A stretch of DNA of 10,409 bases from Microcaldota archaeon (GTDB lineage: Archaea > Micrarchaeota > Micrarchaeia > Micrarchaeales > CABMGC01): positions 1-10,409 of the forward strand of contig JAJZOS010000021.1 of NCBI GenBank assembly GCA_021851985.1, in the 5' to 3' direction. The notes beneath the pieces were generated by a model. That model was not told where the DNA came from. It worked only from the letters and a program-made list of their open reading frames with translations, and made no database searches. Positions within the stretch are counted from its first letter, which is position 1. Every line of letters begins with the position of its first letter. Shown here piece after piece: positions 1-4,818 of the stretch. The position numbers and the translations under genes were made by a program.

Positions 1-247
1 ACGGGTCTCCCTCTACTTTTGCACCTGAATTAATAAGAAGTTTAAGCATTGCGCCCCTTGAATCGTCATTTAATATTGCAAGATTAACCGGCATTATAGG
101 AACTTTTCCGCCATTGATGAATAATGGCTTGTTAGGGTCGGCTCCAAGATTCAGTGCTATGTCTACTTCATCTGCATTTTTGTCCAGCAGTATACTGTCT
201 CGCAGAAGTACATATGCAATATCCTTTATGGATTCTGATTCAGCCAT
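1..247 (-). CDS. Ankyrin-repeat-like protein, N-terminal part (cut by window edge)
   Basis: An open frame starts at an ATG (247-245, minus strand) and continues without a stop through the left edge, giving 82 residues. The translation holds the consensus pieces of ankyrin repeats. The segment ALNLGADPNKPLF (about residues 31-43) is followed by a helix-like stretch with VNLAIL (54-59), then LKLLINSGAKVEGDP (68-82) beginning the next repeat. Ankyrin repeats are protein-protein interaction scaffolds, so no enzymatic role can be assigned. No signal peptide or membrane segment is visible in this part. It diverges from rpoF, with about 150 bases between the two starts, and has its own TATA-like box. 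I found no in-frame ATG, GTG or TTG just upstream, so this start is favoured. The partner and the number of repeats cannot be told from this fragment. Confidence 0.7.
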   Translation of the reverse strand, partial: MAESESIKDIAYVLLRDSILLDKNADEVDIALNLGADPNKPLFINGGKVPIMPVNLAILNDDSRGAMLKLLINSGAKVEGDP

Positions 248-280
248 GATGACATCAGTTCGTTTTTGTTTGAATTGTTC

Positions 281-291
281 AATATTATAAG
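281..291 (-). promoter_or_regulatory. TATA-like box of the ankyrin-like gene
   Basis: Read on the minus strand the sequence is CTTATAATATT, centred about 39 bases upstream of the ATG at 247. With the usual archaeal spacing of about 25 bases from box to start of transcription, it would give a leader of roughly 10-15 bases. The purine-richer GTAAATG lies just upstream, where a TFB recognition element (BRE) would be. This is assigned by position and composition only. Confidence 0.4.
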
Positions 292-341
292 CATTTACTT
301 CAAAATTTTGAAGGGTTTTTGGTTTGCCGGCTGATGAAAAG

Positions 342-349
342 ATTTAAAT
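342..349 (+). promoter_or_regulatory. Palindromic TATA box of rpoF
   Basis: The box ATTTAAAT is a perfect 8-base palindrome. It is preceded by GATGAAAAG, a purine-rich stretch suitable as a BRE on the rpoF side. Its centre lies about 52 bases upstream of the preferred rpoF ATG at 398, which would give a leader of roughly 25 bases. The alternative GTG at 383 would be nearly leaderless. The same octamer occurs between apt and apgM at 4776-4783. Confidence 0.5.
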
Positions 350-397
350 TAAAGCATATGACATAATATACTGCCAAATATTGTGGTCAGTGGTTTC

Positions 398-739
398 ATG
401 TCAGTTAAGAAGAGCTTGGATAATAAACTGGTCAACATATCCGAAGTGCTTGACATACTCGATGAAAGGAAGAAAGGAGGCGAGCTTGGATATGAGCAAA
501 GCATAACTTATGAGTATGCCAGCAAATTTGCGAAGTTGAAGCCAGGAGATGCAAAGAAAATGAAGAAGGAACTGGAAAACATGGGGCTTGAGGAAAAGCT
601 GGCTCTTAAAGTGATAGAGATTATGCCTGAAGAACAGAACCTGCTAAAACTGATCCTTGCAATGGACAAAAATAGGGCTCCTGCAGACGAAGAGACGATA
701 GGCAAGATACTCGGAGTAGTGAAGAGCTACGCCAAATAA
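398..739 (+). CDS. rpoF: RNA polymerase subunit Rpo4 (RpoF, Rpb4-like)
   Basis: This is the archaeal counterpart of eukaryotic Rpb4. With Rpo7 it forms the stalk of RNA polymerase, which aids promoter opening and binds emerging RNA. The product of 113 residues is close to the family length. Recognisable parts are the front segment with ISEVLDIL, the central GELGYEQSITYEYASKFAKL, which matches the conserved region of archaeal RpoF, and a C-terminal HRDC-like helical part with EEKLALKVIEIMPEEQNLL. I chose the ATG at 398. An in-frame GTG at 383 would add five residues (MVSGF) and cannot be excluded. No clear Shine-Dalgarno sequence precedes either start. The DUF655 gene follows after 19 bases on the same strand, so the two are probably co-transcribed, as in many archaea. 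Confidence 0.9.
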   Translation: MSVKKSLDNKLVNISEVLDILDERKKGGELGYEQSITYEYASKFAKLKPGDAKKMKKELENMGLEEKLALKVIEIMPEEQNLLKLILAMDKNRAPADEETIGKILGVVKSYAK

Positions 740-758
740 ATAAAAACTGATGATCTAA

Positions 759-1331
759 ATGCCAGAGTTAGAGCCTAGGAGGGAAAGTCTTGAGGAACAT
801 GCCATAGTGCTTGACTATCTCCCTACTGGAAGATCCTCTTCGGCAAGGTCAGAACCCCTTGTGCAGCTGCTGGGAGAGGATAAATTCACACTTCTCGAGG
901 CGGTGCCAAAGAGCCCAGATATACATATCGGCGAGAAGGTTTACATTGGAAAGGGAGACCGGGACAAAATATCTGTAATAAAAGGCAGGCTTTTGTACAG
1001 CGAACTTACCGAAGTGTCAAAGAATGAGCTCTCAGGTGCAATATCAAAAATAATAAAGGCAAATGAACAGAAATTCATAAGCATTTTCAACAGCGCAGGA
1101 CCGCTTAACATAAGAATACATTCACTAGAACTGCTGCCAGGCATAGGGAAGAAACACCTTACAGCCATACTTGACGCAAGGGATGAGAAGCCTTTCGAGA
1201 GTTTTGAGGATATATCGAAAAGAGTAACATTGCTTCAAGATCCGGTCAAGTTGCTTACTGACAGGATAATACTCGAACTCAAGGGAGAATCAAGATTCAA
1301 CATTCTTACAAGACCGGTGCAGCGATTCTGA
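759..1331 (+). CDS. DUF655 family protein with helix-hairpin-helix motif (putative nucleic-acid-binding)
   Basis: The 190-residue product matches the archaeal DUF655 family. The N-terminal part has EEHAIVLDYLPTG (about 12-24) and FTLLEAVP (43-50). It is followed by an OB-like or beta-rich segment with EKVYIGKGDRDKI (59-71). The C-terminal half contains a helix-hairpin-helix motif, LELLPGIGKKHLTAIL (123-138), followed by the conserved KPFESFEDISKRV. Such motifs bind nucleic-acid backbones non-specifically, and the family is usually regarded as RNA- or DNA-binding without a settled function. It follows rpoF in the conserved rpoF-DUF655 order, 19 bases downstream. A TGATC at 751-755, complementary to the 16S 3' end, supports the ATG start. 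It ends only 10 bases before the end of the convergent rpl21e. Confidence 0.87.
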   Translation: MPELEPRRESLEEHAIVLDYLPTGRSSSARSEPLVQLLGEDKFTLLEAVPKSPDIHIGEKVYIGKGDRDKISVIKGRLLYSELTEVSKNELSGAISKIIKANEQKFISIFNSAGPLNIRIHSLELLPGIGKKHLTAILDARDEKPFESFEDISKRVTLLQDPVKLLTDRIILELKGESRFNILTRPVQRF

Positions 1332-1341
1332 ATTTTGTGCG

Positions 1342-1629
1342 TCAGGCCTTTTCTAGATGCATCTGCGGTACGATGAGCTTCCTTACCGAAGACTTTGAAG
1401 TGTTGATTTTTACTATGTATGACGCCCCCTGCCTGCCTATTACCACTCCAATCCTCCCCCTATACCTTGGATGAGGTATATTCGCAAAATTTGACTTTGG
1501 AAGTATAAGCACCCTGTCATTGACGTTGAAATCCTTTATGAGTTTGGTTATGCCTAGCTTTGAAGGCTTGTGGTGTCTGGCAAGGTGTCTTGTCCTACCT
1601 ACAAAAAGCCCGTGGGATCTTTGCGACAT
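1342..1629 (-). CDS. rpl21e: 50S ribosomal protein eL21 (L21e)
   Basis: This is a large-subunit ribosomal protein shared by archaea and eukaryotes. The product is 95 residues, the normal size. It starts with a basic N-terminal tail (MSQRSHGLFVGRTRHLARHH), continues with a linker and KDFNVNDRVLI, and carries the SH3-like core hallmark HPRYRGRIGVVIGRQG followed by SYIVKI. The tail ends with KLIVPQMHLEKA. In many euryarchaea rpl21e lies upstream of rpoF in the same direction; here it faces rpoF and the DUF655 gene tail to tail. It diverges from the TBP gene, and the 98 bases between the two starts hold a symmetric TATA region. Promoter candidates on this strand are the shared box at 1688-1695 (leader about 35) or a weaker TACTATATC at 1668-1676 (leader about 15). 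Confidence 0.95.
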   Translation of the reverse strand: MSQRSHGLFVGRTRHLARHHKPSKLGITKLIKDFNVNDRVLILPKSNFANIPHPRYRGRIGVVIGRQGASYIVKINTSKSSVRKLIVPQMHLEKA

Positions 1630-1676
1630 TTATATCATCTTTGTTATCAAAATATGGCTGAAAGTACAGATATAGT

Positions 1677-1705
1677 ACATAAATACCTTTATAAATACTT
1701 TATGT
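1677..1705. promoter_or_regulatory. Symmetric TATA region between rpl21e and the TBP gene
   Basis: At 1688-1695 lies TTTATAAA, a perfect 8-base palindrome. It sits between inverted arms ACATAAA (1677-1683) and TTTATGT (1699-1705), whose centre coincides with that of the TATA box to within half a base. In addition, ATAAATAC is directly repeated at 1679-1686 and 1691-1698. The box centre is about 36 bases upstream of the TBP-gene ATG at 1728, giving a leader of about 10 bases, and about 62 bases upstream of the rpl21e ATG. It is therefore a good promoter for the TBP gene and a possible one for rpl21e. The arms could also be an operator or tandem TBP sites; that part is inference. Confidence 0.55.
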
Positions 1706-1727
1706 CATATTTAAAGATAGTGGTAAA

Positions 1728-2057
1728 ATGGCTAAAGCTCAAGTTGAGATTGGAAGGACAAAATCCGGAAAGAGAGTGGAACTTCATCCTAACTTCAAGA
1801 TAGAGAATATTGTTGCTAGCGCTGACCTTGGTGTGGAGCTTGACCTGTATGGTATAGCAAAAGAATCTCCTGACGTTGACTATGAGCCTGAGCAGTTCCC
1901 TGGAGCAATATGCAAGATACACGAGCCGAAAACGGCAATACTGCTCTTCAAGAATGGAAAGATAATATGCACTGGTGCGAAGACTGAAGCGGATATTAAA
2001 AAGGCAATAAGCCAAGTAATAAAAATAGTGAAGAACTATATCCTTGAATCTTCCTGA
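1728..2057 (+). CDS. tbp: Single-repeat TATA-box-binding protein (half-length TBP)
   Basis: TBP binds the TATA box and recruits TFB to start archaeal transcription. Usual archaeal TBPs are about 180-190 residues with two repeats forming a saddle; this one has 109 residues and one repeat. After a basic 22-residue extension, residues 23-103 show FKIENIVASADLG, DYEPEQFPG, HEPKTAILLFKNGK and ICTGAK. Both phenylalanines that insert into DNA in each TBP repeat are present (F57 and F74). The stirrup YEPEQF (52-57) retains the acidic residues that in the C-terminal repeat of full TBPs contact TFB/TFIIB. The reading frame ends with ILESS and TGA. None of the three frames before the next gene contains a second repeat, and an in-frame stop at 1692 closes the upstream side. 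There is no sign of decay. By inference it would act as a homodimer or with another TBP. Confidence 0.88.
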   Translation: MAKAQVEIGRTKSGKRVELHPNFKIENIVASADLGVELDLYGIAKESPDVDYEPEQFPGAICKIHEPKTAILLFKNGKIICTGAKTEADIKKAISQVIKIVKNYILESS

Positions 2058-2110
2058 AATTGAGAGCTAATTGCGCTTTTGGCCGGATATGCGCTGCGGC
2101 ATGCTGCAAT

Positions 2111-2734
2111 TCATTCGCTGCGTATCTTTTTAGAAGCGACGCGATATATCAGATATAAGACTATTCCGAATGCTGCAATTGAGACCAATACCATACCTGG
2201 ATTTGAAGACGACAGGGCATAATACCCAAATCCAATAAGCACTGCATTCCATATCATTGAGCCCAGTATCGAATAAATGTAAAATCGCTTCAGTTCCATC
2301 TTTGCGAATCCGGCAGGAAAGCTTATCAGACCCCTCATTACTGGAACAAGCCTTGCAAAAAACACAGACGCGGCGCCATTGATTGAAAACCACGAATCAA
2401 AAGAATCCAGTGACTTCTTGCTTATATGGAATTTGTCCATATGTTTGTATACTATGTCTTTTTCAAGATAATATGCTATCGCATAATCAATGGATATGCC
2501 TATTGCCGTGCCGATCACGGAGGCAGTAAAAGCCACATATGGATTAAGATGAAATGATGCATAACTAGAAGTAGAAAGCTTGCCCACAAGAGGAAGAAGC
2601 ACTTCGCTTGGTATGGGCATGGAAGCGGATTCCAGCGCCATAAGAAATATTATTGCAATGTAACTGTATGAATACAAAAGAGTGCTTATTCCTGAGTACG
2701 TCAATGCAGCAATTGAAAAAATAAACAGATCCAT
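2111..2734 (-). CDS. DedA/VTT-family membrane protein
   Basis: DedA (SNARE-associated, VTT) proteins are integral membrane proteins; family members act in phospholipid scrambling or flippase activity and membrane homeostasis. The product of 207 residues is typical in size. Hydrophobic segments lie near residues 3-34, 65-90, 152-171 and 179-198. Two family signatures are visible: an acidic re-entrant segment, ALESASMPIPSEVLLPLVG (about 33-51), and FFARLVPVMRGLISFPAG (125-142) with the two conserved arginines R128 and R134. The C-terminus is short and basic. I favour the ATG at 2734, because GTGAT just upstream resembles a Shine-Dalgarno sequence; a GTG at 2743 would add three residues. It follows pyk by about 55 bases and is probably co-transcribed with it. 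The substrate is not known. Confidence 0.88.
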   Translation of the reverse strand: MDLFIFSIAALTYSGISTLLYSYSYIAIIFLMALESASMPIPSEVLLPLVGKLSTSSYASFHLNPYVAFTASVIGTAIGISIDYAIAYYLEKDIVYKHMDKFHISKKSLDSFDSWFSINGAASVFFARLVPVMRGLISFPAGFAKMELKRFYIYSILGSMIWNAVLIGFGYYALSSSNPGMVLVSIAAFGIVLYLIYRVASKKIRSE

Positions 2735-2765
2735 ATTTATCACAGATTTTTGTGCATCGATTGTG

Positions 2766-2778
2766 GCGCAGTCTGCGC
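2766..2778. repeat. Short GC-rich dyad between pyk and the DedA gene
   Basis: GCGCAG and CTGCGC flank a single T, a perfect inverted repeat of 13 bases in an otherwise AT-rich gap. As RNA it could form a five-pair stem with a three-base loop. It may be a small hairpin in the pyk-dedA transcript or a protein-binding dyad. No T-run follows on the minus strand, so it does not look like an intrinsic terminator. Confidence 0.3.
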
Positions 2779-2788
2779 AGTAAATTTG

Positions 2789-4141
2789 CTAATGTTCTAT
2801 GTATTTAAGCGTATTTGTGCTGCCTCTCTGGTGAGGCGACCCGGATACAACAATATATTTCCTGAAACCTTTTCTTGTTGCTATTCTTTTTATCTCTGAA
2901 AGCATCGAATCTGTATCTTCGTACTGTTTTATAGGCTCCGAATTCACTCCGTAAAATATTTTAAGTTTCTTCCTGACAGATTCAAAATTACATAATGCAA
3001 TTATATTTGATTCCGGCCTGAGTGCAGACAGCTTCTTTGCCGTAGCGCCGCTGTGCGTAGGTGCAAATATGCAATCGGTCCTGTAGTTATCTGCAATATC
3101 AGCTGCGGCAAATGCTATGCTGTCGTTTATTCCGCTTATCTTAAAGTGTTTTTTGTTGCTTGTGATTATTGATTGGGCGTTCTTGGCAGTAGTTGCAAGC
3201 ACATTAACGGCATCTAGAGGATACTTGCCTACTGCAGTTTCTTCGCTAAGCATGACGCAATCGGCTCCGCTCGTTACTGCAGTTGCTATGTCAGTCACTT
3301 CTGCACGCGTCGGCATTGGCGAATTCACCATGCTTGCAAGCATCTGAGTAGCTACAATAACGGGCTTGGATGCAGCTCTTGCAGCATTTATCAGATGGAA
3401 TTGTATTATCGGAAGCATTTCCACTTTTACCTCAAAGGCAAGATCACCCCTCGCTACCATTATGGCATCAGACGCTTCCAATATGCCGCTTATGTTGTTA
3501 ACCGCGTCGTTCCTTTCTATCTTTGCGATTATGTCCATGCCATTACATTTTTTTCTCATAGTATTGATATCGGATGCGGACTTGACGAATGACATTGCAA
3601 TAAAATCGAAGCCGTTCTTCTTGGCAAACTTGGCAAGACGGATGTCATCCTTTGTGGGTGAAGCGGCAGACACGCTTCCGTTGCTTATGTTTATTCCTTT
3701 TCTGCTGAGAAGCACACCGGCATTTATCGCGCGGGATATTACCCTTCTCTTTGAAACCTTTTCCACCAAGAAATCCATTATGCCGTCCCCTATAGAAAGG
3801 CGAGACCCTTTCTTTACGAACTTGTGTATGTCAAAATCAAGGGGCACTTCGCCTTCCCGTGATTCCCCATACTTAAACGCCACAATACTTCCCTTCTTAA
3901 CATTTATTTCCTCCTTGAGGTTGCCTAGCCTTATCTTTGGCCCGGGAAGATCCGCAAGCAGTGCAACTTCTTTCTTTCTTGATCTTGAAACGGCATTTAT
4001 TTTATCAATGTATTCAAGCCAGCTTTCGGAGCTGCCATGCGACATGTTGATCCTGAACACGTCTACATGCCCGATTATTTTTTTAAGCACGGCTCCACTG
4101 TGTATTGCAGGCCCGTACGTTGCTATTATCTTTGTTTTCAT
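2789..4141 (-). CDS. pyk: Pyruvate kinase
   Basis: Pyruvate kinase transfers phosphate from phosphoenolpyruvate to ADP, giving pyruvate and ATP, the last step of glycolysis. The 450-residue product is full length. Domain A begins with MKTKIIATYGPA and VDVFRINMSHG (R30 binds substrate phosphate), then ADLPGPKIRLG (63-73). The B domain (about 74-160) includes IGDGIMDF and LSRKGINI. Domain A resumes with FDFIAMSFVK, IIAKIER (catalytic K207, metal ligand E209), VARGDL (D233 metal ligand) and ATQMLASM (T265), then EVTDIATAV and MLSEETAVGKYP. The C-domain (about 340-450) has PTHSGATAKKLSALRP. The usual ARGDLGVE reads ARGDLAFE. I chose the ATG at 4141 because an upstream TTG (4165) would lie before the predicted transcription start. 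It lies downstream of apt and upstream of the DedA gene on the same strand. Confidence 0.96.
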   Translation of the reverse strand: MKTKIIATYGPAIHSGAVLKKIIGHVDVFRINMSHGSSESWLEYIDKINAVSRSRKKEVALLADLPGPKIRLGNLKEEINVKKGSIVAFKYGESREGEVPLDFDIHKFVKKGSRLSIGDGIMDFLVEKVSKRRVISRAINAGVLLSRKGINISNGSVSAASPTKDDIRLAKFAKKNGFDFIAMSFVKSASDINTMRKKCNGMDIIAKIERNDAVNNISGILEASDAIMVARGDLAFEVKVEMLPIIQFHLINAARAASKPVIVATQMLASMVNSPMPTRAEVTDIATAVTSGADCVMLSEETAVGKYPLDAVNVLATTAKNAQSIITSNKKHFKISGINDSIAFAAADIADNYRTDCIFAPTHSGATAKKLSALRPESNIIALCNFESVRKKLKIFYGVNSEPIKQYEDTDSMLSEIKRIATRKGFRKYIVVSGSPHQRGSTNTLKYIEH

Positions 4142-4170
4142 GCAAAAACACTTGGAATAAAGCAATTAAG

Positions 4171-4180
4171 CTTTAAATTA
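4171..4180 (-). promoter_or_regulatory. TATA-like box of pyk
   Basis: On the minus strand the sequence reads TAATTTAAAG, centred about 35 bases upstream of the pyk ATG at 4141. It would start transcription about ten bases before that codon. This placement argues against the TTG at 4165 as the start. It lies just after the end of apt (4205), so pyk may be transcribed both from this site and by read-through from apt. Confidence 0.45.
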
Positions 4181-4204
4181 GCAGTGTTGTACTTCGTCTC
4201 CTTC

Positions 4205-4753
4205 TCAATATTTCACAAGGGATATCACGTTTTCATCCCCAAGCAAATGCCTTCCATTGAGCTCTGAAAGTTCAACTATAAATGCGAACTTTTGGACCTT
4301 GCCTCCAAGCTCGGTGACTAGCGACTTGCTTGCGCTTGCAGTCCCGCCAGTGGCAAGAAGATCATCTACTATAACAACCTTGTTGCCTTCCTTAATAGAA
4401 TCCATGTGAACCTCGACAGTTTCAATGCCATATTCAAGCTTATAGTCCCTGCTTATCTTGTCATAGGGCAACTTTCCCTTTTTCCTAATAGGCACAAATC
4501 CTTTTTTCATGCGGTATGCAAGAGCTGAACCTATTATGAAACCTCTGGCCTCTATACCAACAATATAATCGAATTCGATGCCGGATAGCCTTCTAGACAG
4601 CTCTTCCACGCATTTCCCGAATGCCTCAGAATCCTTCAGAAGAGGCGTGATGTCCCTGAAGATTATGCCTTTCTTTGGATAGTCTTTTATATCCCTTATC
4701 CTGCCTTTTATTAAAGCCCCTATATCCTGATCCTCCTTTATCTTCATAGCCAT
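4205..4753 (-). CDS. apt: Adenine phosphoribosyltransferase
   Basis: The enzyme joins adenine to phosphoribosyl pyrophosphate (PRPP), making AMP and pyrophosphate, and salvages adenine in the cytoplasm. The 182-residue product resembles the bacterial/eukaryotic type of about 170-185 residues. Visible motifs are FRDITPLL (32-39), IVGIEARGFIIG (64-75), VPIRKKGKLP (87-96) and the PRPP-binding loop VVIVDDLLATGGTA (126-139). It ends with the conserved-looking ENVISLVKY. Two ATGs are possible, at 4753 and 4747. The first lies about 26 bases from the centre of the shared TATA box, so the messenger would be nearly leaderless. It is followed by pyk on the same strand and diverges from apgM. Salvage to AMP connects loosely to energy metabolism next door. 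Archaea often carry a different APRT class, so lateral gain is possible; that is inference. Confidence 0.93.
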   Translation of the reverse strand: MAMKIKEDQDIGALIKGRIRDIKDYPKKGIIFRDITPLLKDSEAFGKCVEELSRRLSGIEFDYIVGIEARGFIIGSALAYRMKKGFVPIRKKGKLPYDKISRDYKLEYGIETVEVHMDSIKEGNKVVIVDDLLATGGTASASKSLVTELGGKVQKFAFIVELSELNGRHLLGDENVISLVKY

Positions 4754-4775
4754 GTGTCTAATAGTAGAGTCTCGA

Positions 4776-4783
4776 ATTTAAAT
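4776..4783. promoter_or_regulatory. Shared palindromic TATA box between apt and apgM
   Basis: ATTTAAAT is a perfect palindrome lying about 26 bases from the apt ATG (4753) and about 40 bases from the apgM ATG (4819). These are suitable distances for leaderless apt and short-leader apgM transcripts. On the apt side the upstream flank reads GGAAATAAGAAAAT (minus strand), a purine-rich BRE-like stretch. The apgM-side flank (GTCTCGA) is a poorer BRE. A slightly shifted AT stretch (4778-4789) could instead serve apgM. No other convincing box lies in this short gap, so dual use is likely but not proven. Confidence 0.5.
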
Positions 4784-4818
4784 ATTTTCTTATTTCCTTT
4801 GATATGTGTTGTGTTTTT

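Noticed and set aside
1570..1803. A plus-strand open frame across the rpl21e start and the TBP-gene start
   Set aside because: It overlaps two well-supported genes in other frames and runs through their promoter region; its sequence has no recognisable domain.
2058..2110. A frameshifted second TBP repeat after the TBP gene
   Set aside because: The three forward frames of this stretch were read and show stops and no TBP-like motif; the stretch is also far too short for a repeat of about 80 residues.
2084..2123. GC-rich repeats (CGCTGCG twice, GCGGCATGCTGC) between the TBP gene and the DedA gene as a terminator or mobile-element end
   Set aside because: The possible stem is only about four pairs with a mismatch, no T-run follows, and part of it lies in the coding end of the DedA gene.
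3366..4160. A 264-codon open frame on the plus strand opposite pyk
   Set aside because: It is wholly antisense to a complete pyruvate kinase with all motifs, is rich in serine, leucine and phenylalanine as expected of a shadow frame, and resembles no family I know.
4163..4165. TTG as the start of pyruvate kinase
   Set aside because: It lies before the predicted transcription start and adds residues (LYSKCFC) not seen in the family; the ATG at 4141 begins exactly where the family consensus begins.
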